Positions 25,334 through 33,858 of a DNA stretch of 64,000 bases are shown here, one piece after another. Positions within the stretch are counted from its first letter, which is position 1. Each line of letters starts with the position of its first letter. Below the pieces are notes generated by a model that made no database searches, was not told the origin of the DNA, and saw only the letters and a list, made by a program, of their open reading frames with translations. Position numbers and translations under genes: made by a program. Source of the stretch: Pseudomonadota bacterium (GTDB taxonomy: Bacteria > Pseudomonadota > Gammaproteobacteria > Burkholderiales > Burkholderiaceae_C); contig JAFEEF010000006.1 in assembly GCA_018241265.1 (NCBI GenBank), forward strand, positions 66,112 through 130,111, given 5' to 3'.

Positions 25334-25363
25334 ATTGTAGGGTCGAGGCCGATGCCACGTCAC
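25334..25363 (-). promoter_or_regulatory. Promoter of mnmG-rsmG-parA
   Basis: The minus strand has GTGACG (25363-25358), an 18-base spacer and TACAAT (25339-25334). A start about seven bases downstream leaves a 5' UTR of roughly 23 bases before the mnmG ATG. It is the best -35/-10 pair I found in the window. Confidence 0.65.
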
Positions 25364-25398
25364 CGACTCAGTGGCCGGGAGGCATCCGCTCCGGCGAT

Positions 25399-25749
25399 TC
25401 ACTCCGACGATTCAATCGGCCGCCGCAAGGATGTGCCGGTTGCGCGCCACGCCATGCAGAAAGCGCTGCCGTACCTCGGCATCGCCGATCCGGGGTAGCC
25501 CGGCAGGCCGTCGACGATCCCGGCGGCGACGTTCGCGATGCCGGCGGCCCGCAACTCGCGGTCCAGGTCCACCTGGCGGCGCGTGGCGGATTCGAGCGCC
25601 GCGGCGTTCAGCAGCAGCGCGAGGCCCGAGCCCAGCCGGTCGGCGAGCAGCTCGGCGAACAGCAGCGCCGCGAACGACACCGCCGTGACGACACCCATCA
25701 CGCCCGCGATCAGGCCGCCGGCCAGCGCGCCGCATGGAGTACCAGCCAT
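25399..25749 (-). pseudogene. SulP-family anion transporter remnant (internal deletion)
   Basis: A 116-codon frame joins two distant parts of a SulP/SLC26-type permease. The first is an N-terminal membrane segment (GALAGGLIAGVMGVVTAVSFAALLF); the second is ESATRRQVDLDRELRAAGIANVAAGIVDGLPGYP, which in full-length relatives lies after the tenth or so transmembrane helix. Roughly 250 residues between them, and everything C-terminal (STAS domain), are missing. The product could not transport. It is between mnmG's promoter and the acetyltransferase gene, both on the minus strand. Confidence 0.65.
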
Positions 25750-25856
25750 GCCGCCGCTGCGCTCAGCCCCTGATCGTGCATCGAGCCACTGTAGCCAAGC
25801 CGCCGCGCCGTTCCTATCGGGGCGTGACCCTGCCCGATCGCAGGCTCGACCGGGGC

Positions 25857-26324
25857 TCAGCGGCGCAGCATCTCGGTGTGCGGGATGCCGTCTTCGAGAT
25901 ACGGCTCGCCGATGCGCTCGAAGCCGAAGCCGCCGTAGAACGCCTCCAGGTGCGACTGCGCCGAGATGCGGATCCCCTGGCCCGGAAAGCGCTCGTCAGC
26001 CGCAGCGACCATGCGCCGCATCAGCTCGCGGCCGAGCCCGGTGCCGCGTGCCGGCGCCGTGGTCAGGACGCGCCCGATCGACGGCTCGGCGTACTTGACG
26101 CCCGGATCGACGAGGCGCGCATAGGCCAGCGGCATACGCTCTTCCGGCGTCCAGGCAGCCAGATGGAACGACAGCTCGTCGCAGCCGTCCACGTCGAGGT
26201 AGACGCACTGCTGCTCGACGCAGAACACCTGCTGGCGCGCCATGTAGATGTGCTGCAGGTCGAGGACGCTCAACGCCGAGAAGCGCCGTCCGCGCCACTC
26301 GGGCGCCGCGGCGCGTGGAGACAT
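25857..26324 (-). CDS. ElaA-type GNAT acetyltransferase
   Basis: A 155-aa single-domain GNAT protein of the ElaA group. The ElaA block LQHIYMARQQVFCVEQQCVYLDVDGCDELSFH is present at about 22-53; the acetyl-CoA loop is in ARGTGLGRELM; and the C-terminal FYGGFGFERIGEPYLEDGIPHTEM is diagnostic of the family. Substrate and physiological role are unknown. It lies alone, 21 bases after the EF-hand gene in the same direction, and may share its transcript. Confidence 0.88.
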   Translation of the reverse strand: MSPRAAAPEWRGRRFSALSVLDLQHIYMARQQVFCVEQQCVYLDVDGCDELSFHLAAWTPEERMPLAYARLVDPGVKYAEPSIGRVLTTAPARGTGLGRELMRRMVAAADERFPGQGIRISAQSHLEAFYGGFGFERIGEPYLEDGIPHTEMLRR

Positions 26325-26345
26325 AGGCGGCTACGCTCCGGCGAC

Positions 26346-26660
26346 TCAGTTGCCCGACTGCTCGGACTTCTGCGCCTTGCGCTCGGCCATCATCTTGCGC
26401 ATCGCCTTGGCGACCTCGGCCTTGGTGACGTAGCCCTTCTTGTCGACGTCGATCTCGTCGAAGTGCTTCGCCACCATCGGCATCTTGGCCTGTGCCTCTT
26501 CGAGGGTCAGCTTGCCGTCGCCGTTGGCGTCGGCCGCGTCGAAGCGCTCGCTGAACTTCTCGCCGCGGGCGGCCTTGCCGCCGCCCTGATCCTGGGCCAT
26601 GGCGGCGCCGGCCGACAGCAGCGCAACCGCGACGGCAGCGACGATCGTTCTCTTCATCAT
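26346..26660 (-). CDS. Exported EF-hand calcium-binding protein
   Basis: A 104-aa protein with a signal peptide (about 1-22, cleaved after AMA) and two EF-hand loops: residues 44-55 (D44, N46, D48, K50, T52, E55) with ideal spacing, and 71-82 (D71, D73, K75, Y77, E82), where position 5 is Lys instead of an acid, so the second loop is probably weaker. The tail is Lys/Gln-rich. It is likely a periplasmic calcium buffer or sensor. Several similar proteins are usually present in such genomes. AGGAG lies eight bases before the first of two tandem ATGs. Confidence 0.85.
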   Translation of the reverse strand: MMKRTIVAAVAVALLSAGAAMAQDQGGGKAARGEKFSERFDAADANGDGKLTLEEAQAKMPMVAKHFDEIDVDKKGYVTKAEVAKAMRKMMAERKAQKSEQSGN

Positions 26661-26811
26661 GGGAGCACTCCTGGCGGTTCGGGCAGAGTCGGGGATGCTA
26701 GCGAGCGGCCGTGAACTCGGCGTTGCTGCGTTGTTGCCGATTGTGCCCTGCGTGCAGAAGTCACGCGTGTGCTGCGCCATGTCACGGGCGCCTCCGCTCC
26801 GCCGCCTCACA

Positions 26812-27984
26812 TCACTTCACCGCGGCGCGCCGCAGACGCCGCGCGACATAGCCGATCCCGGCAGCGGTGAGCAACAGGCAGACGGCCAGCGGGACCGCGA
26901 CCTGGTCCGGCCCGAGCGCCTCGCCCTTGAGCACGTGCGTCATCACGACGTTCTGCGCCAGCGCCGGCACCCACAGGTACCACGGCGCGTCGCTGCCCAG
27001 GCTGAGCACGTTGATGAGCGGCAGCAGCGACGCCGCCAGCATCACCATCGCCGCGCTCGCCTGCGCTTCCTTGAAGGTCTTGCAGCGTATCGCCACCGCC
27101 ATCAGCAGCGCCGAGACCGCCGCGGCGAACGGCAGCAGCACGACCAGGAACAGCAGCGCCTCGCGCGGGCCGTAGTGGAACAGCGCCGCCAGGCTGTCGC
27201 TGCGCAGCAGCCATTGGCCGGGCAGGAAGCTGAAGCTGCTGAGCAGCGCGATCAGCATCGCGACCGTCGCGACCGCCGCCCACTTGCCGAGCACCAGCAC
27301 CCAGCGCCGCACCGGGTTCATCAGCAGCGGCTCGAGCGATCCGCGCTCGCGCTCGCCGGCGGTGGTGTCGAGCGCTGCGTGCAAGGCACCGTAGAGCACT
27401 GCCATCATGACGAAGTAGGGCAACATGCCGGTGACCTGGGCGCCGCGCGTCTGCGTGCTCGCGAGGTCGCGCTCGTCGACGCGCAGCGGTTCGAGGAGCT
27501 CGCCGCTCACGCCGCGCAAGGCCAGCGCCAAGGTCACGCGCTCGCGGCCGAAGCCGGCGAGCAGCTGCGCGACGCGCCCGGCACCGGCTTGTGAGCGCTG
27601 GTTCGCGCTGTCGGCGACGACCTCGACGCGCGGCGCGTCGCCGCGTTGCAGCGCGGCCTCGAAATCGGCCGGGATCACGATCACCGGATCGGTCAGGCGC
27701 GCGCTGCGCAGCGCCGCCTCGAAGTCGCGCGGCGCGGGTTTCACGCGGTAGGTCTGGCGCTGCAGGTAGTTCACCAGCGTCGGTGCACGCTCGATGCCCT
27801 CGATGTAGACCTCGCGGCGCTCGGCCTGGGTCTCGAGCGACGCGACCAGCCCCGAGATCGCGACCAGCACGAGCGGCCCCATCAGCACCGACGACAGCAG
27901 CACCGTCAGCAGGGTGCGCCGGTCGCGCAGCGCGTCGACGATCTCCTTGCGGAACACCCAGACCGCGAGCCGCCAGGCGTTCAT
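26812..27984 (-). CDS. ABC-2 type exporter permease (NatB-like)
   Basis: A 390-aa permease with the NatB topology: one helix near residues 22-45, a large extracytoplasmic domain (about 50-190), and five or more helices from about 200 to the end. The segment AALDTTAGERERGSLEPLLMNPV is the coupling region shared by NatB/ABC-2 permeases. With the ATPase encoded just upstream it would export sodium, drugs or a peptide; the substrate is not readable. Its ATG overlaps the ATPase stop in an ATGA. Confidence 0.85.
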   Translation of the reverse strand: MNAWRLAVWVFRKEIVDALRDRRTLLTVLLSSVLMGPLVLVAISGLVASLETQAERREVYIEGIERAPTLVNYLQRQTYRVKPAPRDFEAALRSARLTDPVIVIPADFEAALQRGDAPRVEVVADSANQRSQAGAGRVAQLLAGFGRERVTLALALRGVSGELLEPLRVDERDLASTQTRGAQVTGMLPYFVMMAVLYGALHAALDTTAGERERGSLEPLLMNPVRRWVLVLGKWAAVATVAMLIALLSSFSFLPGQWLLRSDSLAALFHYGPREALLFLVVLLPFAAAVSALLMAVAIRCKTFKEAQASAAMVMLAASLLPLINVLSLGSDAPWYLWVPALAQNVVMTHVLKGEALGPDQVAVPLAVCLLLTAAGIGYVARRLRRAAVK

Positions 27985-28760
27985 CGTCCTTCCTCCATGC
28001 CGAAGGCGAGGCGGACGAAGGCTTCCTCGAAGTCGTCCTGGCCGCTCTGCGCGAGCAGCTCCGGCACCGTGCCCGCCGCCACCGTGCGGCCGTGCGACAT
28101 CACGACGACGCGGTCGCACAGGCGCTCGACCTCCTGCATGATGTGGGTCGAGAAGACGATGCACTTGGCGCCGCCGGCCGGCGTCGCGAGCCAGCGCAGG
28201 CTCTCGCGCAGCGCGCGCGTCGCGAGCACGTCGAGGCCGTTGGTCGGCTCGTCGAGGATGATGTTGGCCGGATCGTGCACGAGCGCGCGGGCGAGCGCCG
28301 TCTTCATGCGCTCGCCCTGGCTGAAGCCCTCGGTGCGGCGCTCGAGCAGCGGGCGCATGTCGAGCATCTCGGCGAGTGCCTCGGCGCGCGCCTCGGCGGC
28401 GTCGCGCGGCATGCCTTGCAGGCCGCCGTAGTAGACGATGTTCTCGCGCGCGGTCAGGCGCGGGTAGAGGCCGCGCGCGTCCGACAGCACGCCGGTGCGG
28501 GCGAGCGCCGCGTAGGGCTGTGCCGCCACGTCGATGCCGTCGATCGCCATGCGGCCGGCATCGGGCCGGATGAGCGCCGCGAGCATGCGCAAGGTCGTGG
28601 TCTTGCCGGCACCGTTCGGCCCGAGCAGGCCGGTGATCGCGCCGTCGCGCGCCGCGAAGCTCGCATCGGCAACGGCCTGCACGGTGCGCGCCGTGCCGTG
28701 AGCCCTGAAGCCGCTTCGGGGCGCGGCGTAGACCTTGGCCAGGCGTTCGACCTCGATCAT
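27981..28760 (-). CDS. ABC exporter ATP-binding protein (NatA-like)
   Basis: A 259-aa ATPase. Walker A GPNGAGKT is at 47-54, the LSGGQ variant is FSQGERMKTALARAL, Walker B is NIILDEPTNGLD, and the H-loop is FSTHIMQE. The signature FSQGE is the usual NatA variant. It is translationally coupled at both ends: its ATG overlaps the alpha/beta hydrolase stop (28757-28760) and its stop overlaps the permease start (27981-27984). The three form a tight unit. Confidence 0.93.
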   Translation of the reverse strand: MIEVERLAKVYAAPRSGFRAHGTARTVQAVADASFAARDGAITGLLGPNGAGKTTTLRMLAALIRPDAGRMAIDGIDVAAQPYAALARTGVLSDARGLYPRLTARENIVYYGGLQGMPRDAAEARAEALAEMLDMRPLLERRTEGFSQGERMKTALARALVHDPANIILDEPTNGLDVLATRALRESLRWLATPAGGAKCIVFSTHIMQEVERLCDRVVVMSHGRTVAAGTVPELLAQSGQDDFEEAFVRLAFGMEEGR

Positions 28761-30220
28761 CGCGTGTCGGCCGCGGCGGCCGTGATCGGCTCGAAGGCCG
28801 GCGGCCGTGGCACGCCGTCCAGGCAGGACGCATCGACCGCCAGCGCGGCGCGATCGTCGCCCGCATCGATGAAGCGGTAGATCACGTCGCGCGCGCAGCC
28901 CAGCCCCATCACGCCATGCCCGGCATGCGGCACGACGATGCTGCGCGCCAGCGGGCCCAGGCGGCGCGCGACGCGCTCGGCGTGGCGCGGCGGCGTCGCC
29001 GGGTCGTCGCCGCCGCTCAGCAGCAGCACCGCAGCGCGGCTGGTCGGCAGGTCGTAGAAGCCGGCGGGCGGGATGCCGCGCGGCCAGTCCGCGCAGACGC
29101 GGCGGTACAGATCGCCCGCGGCGCTGCCGAAGTCGGCGCCCGGCGGGTCGCTCGACGCCGCCATGCGCGGCAGATCCTCGGCGCACACCACCGAGAAGTG
29201 CATGCCGAGCGCGGGCAGCGTCTCGGGCCGCGACGCGTAGGCCGTGTTCAGGCCGAACAGGCCCTCGTAACGGTCATCCGCTGCCGCATCGATCGCCGCC
29301 GGCAGCGCGGCCGCGAGCGCCGGCACATAGAGCGCGCCGCGCACCGCGTCGAGGACCATGCTGCGCGTCAGCGTGAAACGCTCGACGGCGCCGGTCACCG
29401 GGTGGCGCACCGCGACCGGCTTCGGCATCGCGGCCAGCAGCGCCTCCCAGCGCGCGTGCAGCGCGGGATGCGCGGCCGCGCAGGCCGGCGTGCCGGCACA
29501 CGCGGCGAACAGCGCATCGAGCGCGGCCTGGCCGTCGGTCGAGAAGGCGGCGGGCAAGGCCATGTCGGGCGGCGCTACGCCGTCGAGCACGCTGCGCCGC
29601 ACGGCGTCCGGGAACTGGCGCTGGTATTCGAGCGCGGCACGCGTGCCGTAGGACGCCCCGAGCAGGTTGATGCGGTCCATGCCGAGCGCTCGCCGCACGG
29701 CGTCGAGATCCTGCATCGCGATGCTCGTCGTGTAGTCGCGCAGGTCGCCCCAAGGCTTCTGCTGCAGCGCCGCCTTGCAGGCCGCGAGGTGCGCGACCTG
29801 GCGGTCCGCATCGGCCTGCTCGGCGAGCGGCGCGCGGCGCGTGTCGGGACAGGTCAGCGGCGCCGAGCGACCGGTGCCGCGCTGGTCGACGAACACCAGG
29901 TCGCGCCGGTTGTTGAGTCGATCGAGCAGCGGCAGCACGGCCGGCGCCAGCGCGATCGCGCTCTGGCCCGGCCCGCCGGCGAGCAGGAACACCGGGTCGG
30001 GCAGCTTGCGCCGCGCCAATGCCGGCACGACGACGTAATGGATCGCGATCGAGGTGCCGTCCGGCCGCGCCGGATCGAGCGGCCGCGTCAGCGTGCCGCA
30101 CTGCACGCCATTGCGGATGCCGTCGACGCGGCACGGCTGCAGCGCCGGCGCAGCGCTCGCGACGCCGGCCAGCCCCAGCCAGACGGCGAGGACTCGACGG
30201 ACGAGCACGGCGGGTGCCAT
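28757..30220 (-). CDS. Secreted alpha/beta hydrolase with TAP-like C-terminus
   Basis: A 487-aa proline-iminopeptidase/tripeptidyl-aminopeptidase-like hydrolase. A signal peptide covers about 1-24. The oxyanion segment GGPGQS is at 82-87, DQRGTGRS follows, the nucleophile is S190 in GASYGTR, and the C-terminal TAP-like region has a candidate acid in GGDDPATPP and the His in PHAGHGVMG. The likely activity is hydrolysis of peptides or esters outside the cytoplasm. It starts two bases after the MFS gene and overlaps natA, so transport and hydrolysis may be linked. Confidence 0.88.
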   Translation of the reverse strand: MAPAVLVRRVLAVWLGLAGVASAAPALQPCRVDGIRNGVQCGTLTRPLDPARPDGTSIAIHYVVVPALARRKLPDPVFLLAGGPGQSAIALAPAVLPLLDRLNNRRDLVFVDQRGTGRSAPLTCPDTRRAPLAEQADADRQVAHLAACKAALQQKPWGDLRDYTTSIAMQDLDAVRRALGMDRINLLGASYGTRAALEYQRQFPDAVRRSVLDGVAPPDMALPAAFSTDGQAALDALFAACAGTPACAAAHPALHARWEALLAAMPKPVAVRHPVTGAVERFTLTRSMVLDAVRGALYVPALAAALPAAIDAAADDRYEGLFGLNTAYASRPETLPALGMHFSVVCAEDLPRMAASSDPPGADFGSAAGDLYRRVCADWPRGIPPAGFYDLPTSRAAVLLLSGGDDPATPPRHAERVARRLGPLARSIVVPHAGHGVMGLGCARDVIYRFIDAGDDRAALAVDASCLDGVPRPPAFEPITAAAADTR

Positions 30221-30222
30221 CG

Positions 30223-31395
30223 TCAGGCCGGCCAGCGCCGCCGTGCGTACAGGAAGGCCAGCGCGCCGAGCGCCAGCGCGCCGGCGGCGGTCAGCAGCGA
30301 GGGGGCGAACCCGCCGCTGCGGTGCAAGGCGGTGGCGAGCGGCGGACCGGCGATCTGCCCGGCGCCATAGGTGGCAGTCAGCCAGCCCATCAACGGCGCC
30401 GGATCGTGGCTGCGCAGGCGCCGCGACTCGCGCATCGCGAACAGCGTGATGGCGGTGAACGGCAGGCCGGCCAGCAGACTCGAGAGCGCGAGGCCGACAA
30501 CCGTCGGCCAGACCACGCCGAGCAGCACGCCGCACGATTGCAGCGCGAACGCCCAGGCCAGCATCGTGCGGTTGTCGTGGGTGACGCCGACGCGCGTCGC
30601 GATGAACGCGCCGAGCGCGACCGCGCCGCCGAAGACCGGCCAGAAGTAGTCCGGCCACGCCGAGCCGGGCAGCGCGCTGCGTGCCATCACCGGCAGGAAG
30701 GTCGCCGTGATGATGTAGCCGAAGCCGGCCAGCCCGTAGGCGGCGGCCAGCCAGGTCGTTTCGGCCGTCATCGTGGCGCCTGCCGAGGCGGCCCGCTTCG
30801 AGACGCCGCCGCCGCGCAAGGTGCGCCAGAGCACCGCGACGAGCAGCGCGGCCAGCACGCCGAACGCCAGCCAGCCGGCGGCCGCCGGCCAGCCGCGCGC
30901 GGCCATCGGCCCGGCCGCGAGCCCGGTGACGACGATGCCGAGACCCGGGCCGCAAAAGATGATGCCGCCGAGGTCGGACCGCTCGAGCTGGCCGAGTCGC
31001 TGCAGGCACCAGCCGCTGACGAAGACGAACACCACCGCGCTGGCCACGCCGGCGGCCGCGCGCAGGACCAGCCAGAGGGGATGCAGCACGTCGGTGGCGA
31101 GGCCGCTGCCCCAATGCGCACCCATCGCGAGCGTCAGCGCGACGGTCGCGACGAGACCCGCGCGCACCGTCGGCGCGGCCTCGCGCTGCCAGCGCGTGCA
31201 CAGCAGCGCACCGACGAAGTAGCCGAGGTAGTTCGCGCTCGCCAGGGCGCCTCCGCCGACGAGCGTCACCTCGCCGTCGCGCAGCATCAGCGGCAGCAGC
31301 GGCGTGAAGGCGAAGCGCCCGATGCCCATCGCCACGGCGAGCGCCAGCAGCCCGGCGATGGCGACGCGCCAGGCCTCGTCGTCGCTGTTGGCCAT
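30223..31395 (-). CDS. YbfB/YjiJ-family MFS transporter
   Basis: A 390-aa twelve-helix permease of the YbfB/YjiJ branch of the major facilitator superfamily. The N-terminal block GIGRFAFTPLLPLML and ASANYLGYFVGAL are family signatures; a Gly/Pro-rich middle (GPGLGIVVTGLAAGP) and the ATYGAGQIAGPPLA block near the end also fit. The ATG at 31395 is used; an in-frame GTG at 31440 would overlap the glutaredoxin-like gene by eight bases and is possible. Neither has a good ribosome site. It is read into the hydrolase-natAB unit. The substrate is unknown. Confidence 0.85.
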   Translation of the reverse strand: MANSDDEAWRVAIAGLLALAVAMGIGRFAFTPLLPLMLRDGEVTLVGGGALASANYLGYFVGALLCTRWQREAAPTVRAGLVATVALTLAMGAHWGSGLATDVLHPLWLVLRAAAGVASAVVFVFVSGWCLQRLGQLERSDLGGIIFCGPGLGIVVTGLAAGPMAARGWPAAAGWLAFGVLAALLVAVLWRTLRGGGVSKRAASAGATMTAETTWLAAAYGLAGFGYIITATFLPVMARSALPGSAWPDYFWPVFGGAVALGAFIATRVGVTHDNRTMLAWAFALQSCGVLLGVVWPTVVGLALSSLLAGLPFTAITLFAMRESRRLRSHDPAPLMGWLTATYGAGQIAGPPLATALHRSGGFAPSLLTAAGALALGALAFLYARRRWPA

Positions 31396-31432
31396 CACGG
31401 CGCCGGCCGACGCCTGCTCGAAGGCCGATCGA

Positions 31433-31801
31433 TCATTCACCGAGCAGTCGCTTCAGTTCGCCGCTGTCGATCAGGCGCTGCACGTCGCTCGCGCCGCCGA
31501 CCAAGGTGCCCTTGACGAACACCATCGGAAAGGTCGGCCAGCCGGTCCACATCTTCAGCGCATTGCGCAGCCGCCACTGGCTCAGGTAACTGCCGTATTC
31601 GAGGTAGCGATGGGCGATGTCCGCGGCCGTCAGCGCGGCCCGCACGCGCCGGCAATGCGGGTTGCCCGCCATGCCGACGGCGAGCACCGCATGCGAGGCG
31701 GCCGCGGCCTGGACGTTGTGCACGATGTCGGCGTGCAGGTTGGCGACCTTGTCGCGGATCGCAGGATGCAGGCGCGTTTCGTCGAGAATCTGGCGGGGCA
31801 T
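31433..31801 (-). CDS. Glutaredoxin-like protein with a single active-site cysteine
   Basis: A 122-aa thioredoxin-fold protein. The second half has the glutaredoxin blocks WPTFP (88-92, with the cis-Pro) and VGGASDVQRLIDSGEL (GG motif at 102-103). The redox site reads GNPHC at 46-50, with C50 at the monothiol position and Arg-Arg following instead of Gly-Phe. The first 30 residues are an extra helix (DETRLHPAIRDKVANLHADIV). It may handle Fe-S clusters or have lost redox activity. It precedes the MFS gene on the same strand. Confidence 0.75.
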   Translation of the reverse strand: MPRQILDETRLHPAIRDKVANLHADIVHNVQAAAASHAVLAVGMAGNPHCRRVRAALTAADIAHRYLEYGSYLSQWRLRNALKMWTGWPTFPMVFVKGTLVGGASDVQRLIDSGELKRLLGE

Positions 31802-31881
31802 GGGCGTCGCCGCAGGCGGCTGGGCTGGAAAGAACGCAAGCGTAGCGTCATTCAACCGTGCCGTCGGAGGCCGACCTCGAC

Positions 31882-32202
31882 ATGGACACGCAACTCGACA
31901 TCTTCGACGACAGCCGGGACGTGATGTTGCGCAGGCAGTTCGACGCCGGCTTCGAGGGCAGCGGCGACATCGCCGACCTGGCCTGGCTGCCGGCCTGGGT
32001 GTTGACCGACGAGCCTCGTCTGGCGTCGCTGCTCGCACCCGCTCAGCCGTCGCGTCATACGGATGCGGAGCAGGCCATGCGCTTGCTCGTCGAGCTGATC
32101 GGCCTGGAGCGTCAGGGCCGCCAGCACGACATCGTCGATCGGCGCCGCCGCCTGCGCGATCTGAACGGCTCGCTCTATGCCGCCTACCTGCGCACCCGCT
32201 GA
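31882..32202 (+). CDS. Conserved small protein of unknown function
   Basis: A 106-aa cytoplasmic protein that begins MDTQLDIFDDSRDVMLRRQF. An N-terminal block of this kind, in which an acidic start is followed by SRDVML, occurs on several Burkholderiales proteins of unknown role. The rest is helical, and the C-terminal third is Arg-rich (QHDIVDRRRRLRDLN). GGAGG at 31866-31870 supports the ATG at 31882; a GTG at 31858 is less likely. It is convergent with vapC and has no membrane segment or cysteine. Confidence 0.6.
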   Translation: MDTQLDIFDDSRDVMLRRQFDAGFEGSGDIADLAWLPAWVLTDEPRLASLLAPAQPSRHTDAEQAMRLLVELIGLERQGRQHDIVDRRRRLRDLNGSLYAAYLRTR

Positions 32203-32217
32203 GGACGGCGCTTCACG

Positions 32218-32637
32218 TCAGAAGTTCGCCAGCAGGTTCTCGAATGGCGCCCGCGACTTCCAGCGGTAGGTGCGGAAGTCGCGCTCGTCGGTCGTCAGGA
32301 TGCGGCCATGGCCGAGCGACTCGGCGAGCAGCACCAGCGACGCGTCGGCCAGGTCCATCGGCAGATCGGCATAGCGCTTCAGCAGCGCAGGCAGCTTCGC
32401 GAGCGCCATCGGCGACAAGTCCCAGGCATGGATGTCGCCGCCGGCCACTTCCTGCACCAGCGCGATGGCCGCGCTGACGCCGAGCCAGCGCGTCGCCAGA
32501 TGAACCGCTTCGGTGAGCACCGGCCAGGTCGTGACCCAGCCCTCTTCGATCGCATCGGCCGCGGCGACGGCGCGCGCGTGCCAGGCATCGTCCTTGTCGA
32601 GCAGCGCGTAGAGGAAGCCGGTGTCGACGAGGATCAT
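32218..32637 (-). CDS. vapC: PIN-domain toxin (VapC family)
   Basis: A 139-aa PIN-domain ribonuclease. The expected acidic residues are D5 (MILVDTGFLY), E43 (VLTEAV), D98 (DLPMDLADASL) and D117 (TTDERDF). VapC toxins usually cleave initiator tRNA or rRNA in a Mg-dependent way. The ATG overlaps the antitoxin stop in an ATGA, giving the antitoxin-first order typical of the type II modules. Confidence 0.88.
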   Translation of the reverse strand: MILVDTGFLYALLDKDDAWHARAVAAADAIEEGWVTTWPVLTEAVHLATRWLGVSAAIALVQEVAGGDIHAWDLSPMALAKLPALLKRYADLPMDLADASLVLLAESLGHGRILTTDERDFRTYRWKSRAPFENLLANF

Positions 32638-32897
32638 CGCGACGTGCCGCCGCGCTTGGCGGCCAGGCCGGTGCCGAACAGCTCCTTGGCGTTGGCCGAA
32701 ACGTCGCTGCGGCCGCTGCCGTGCTTGCCGATCGCGGCGCGCAGGTGCGCGAGACGCGGCTTGTCGGCGCCGCGCACATGCGCGTAGTAGTGCGCGACGC
32801 TGGCGCGCAGCACGTCGGACACGCCCATGCCGGTCGAATGGGTCAGGTACTCGATCTGCTGCTGGTATTCGCCGTCGAGGCGGGCGTTGACGCGCAT
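32634..32897 (-). CDS. Antitoxin of the VapC-type PIN toxin
   Basis: An 87-aa protein with an N-terminal ribbon-helix-helix pattern (MRVNARLDGEYQQQIEYLTHSTGMGVSDVLRASV) that would bind DNA and dimerise, and a basic, flexible C-terminus (KELFGTGLAAKRGGTSR) that would wrap the toxin. It begins the operon and overlaps the toxin gene by four bases. Auto-repression is expected; no operator was mapped in the 60-bp gap upstream. Confidence 0.8.
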   Translation of the reverse strand: MRVNARLDGEYQQQIEYLTHSTGMGVSDVLRASVAHYYAHVRGADKPRLAHLRAAIGKHGSGRSDVSANAKELFGTGLAAKRGGTSR

Positions 32898-32957
32898 GGC
32901 CGGACTCCACGAGGGCGGTCGCTGCCCTCGTGTATGTCATTGTATGCCAACCTCGAA

Positions 32958-33851
32958 TCAGGCCGCCAGCACCCCGCGCTGGAAGTCGGCCACCGCCTGC
33001 TGCAGCTCGGCGGTCGTGTTCATCACGAACGGGCCGTACTGCGCGATCGGCTCGCCGAGCGGCTTGCCGGCCACGAGCAGCACGCGCGCCGGCTGCGTTG
33101 CCGCCGAGTCGGCCGTCAAGCGCACGCCGTCGGACGCCGCGTCGTTCGCCAGGATCGCCATGCGATCGCTTTCGACCCGCTGCGGCGCATCGACGCCGAC
33201 ATCGACGCCGCTGCCGCCGTAGACATAGACGAAGGCGTTGTGCCCGGCCGGCAGCGCCGCATCGAAGCGCCGGCCCGGCGGCAGCGTGATGTCGAGCACG
33301 ATGGGCTCGGTCGTCGGCCGCGTCACCGCGCCGGCCACGCCCTCCGACTCGCCCGCGATCACGCGCACCGCGACGCCGTCTTCGCGCCGCAGTACCGGCA
33401 CCGCGTCGGCCTGCAGGTCGCGATAGGCCGGCGCCGTCATCTTGTCCCTGGCGGCCAGATTCACCCAGAGCTGGAAGCCGGCCATCCGGCCTTCCTCCTG
33501 CTCGGGCATCTCCGAGTGGATGATGCCGCGCCCGGCGGTCATCCACTGCACGCTGCCCGGCCCGAGCAGCCCGACGTTGCCGACGCTGTCGTGGTGCCGC
33601 ATGCGGCCTTCGAGCATGATCGTCACGGTCTCGAAGCCGCGGTGCGGATGGTCCGGGAAGCCGCCGACGTAGTCGCTCGCGGCATCGCTGCCGAAGGCAT
33701 CGAGCATCAGGAACGGATCGAGGCGGCGCTGCAGCGGCTGGGTCAGCACGCGCGTCAGCTTGACGCCGGCGCCATCGGACGTCGCCTGACCGAGCACGAC
33801 GCGCTCGACCCGGCGAGCAGGGTTGCGGAGGGTGGTGATGGAGGTGTTCAT
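32958..33851 (-). CDS. Pirin-family protein
   Basis: A 297-aa bicupin pirin. The N-terminal cupin has the metal-site pattern FPDHPHRGFETVTIMLEG and the later HSEMP, which supply three His and a Glu. The C-terminal cupin is more divergent. Bacterial pirins range from quercetin dioxygenases to redox or regulatory proteins, so function is open. The ATG at 33851 lacks a Shine-Dalgarno sequence, and TAGATT ends seven bases upstream, so a leaderless start is likely. It is divergent from the glutathione transferase gene. Confidence 0.9.
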   Translation of the reverse strand: MNTSITTLRNPARRVERVVLGQATSDGAGVKLTRVLTQPLQRRLDPFLMLDAFGSDAASDYVGGFPDHPHRGFETVTIMLEGRMRHHDSVGNVGLLGPGSVQWMTAGRGIIHSEMPEQEEGRMAGFQLWVNLAARDKMTAPAYRDLQADAVPVLRREDGVAVRVIAGESEGVAGAVTRPTTEPIVLDITLPPGRRFDAALPAGHNAFVYVYGGSGVDVGVDAPQRVESDRMAILANDAASDGVRLTADSAATQPARVLLVAGKPLGEPIAQYGPFVMNTTAELQQAVADFQRGVLAA

Positions 33852-33858
33852 GCGTACA

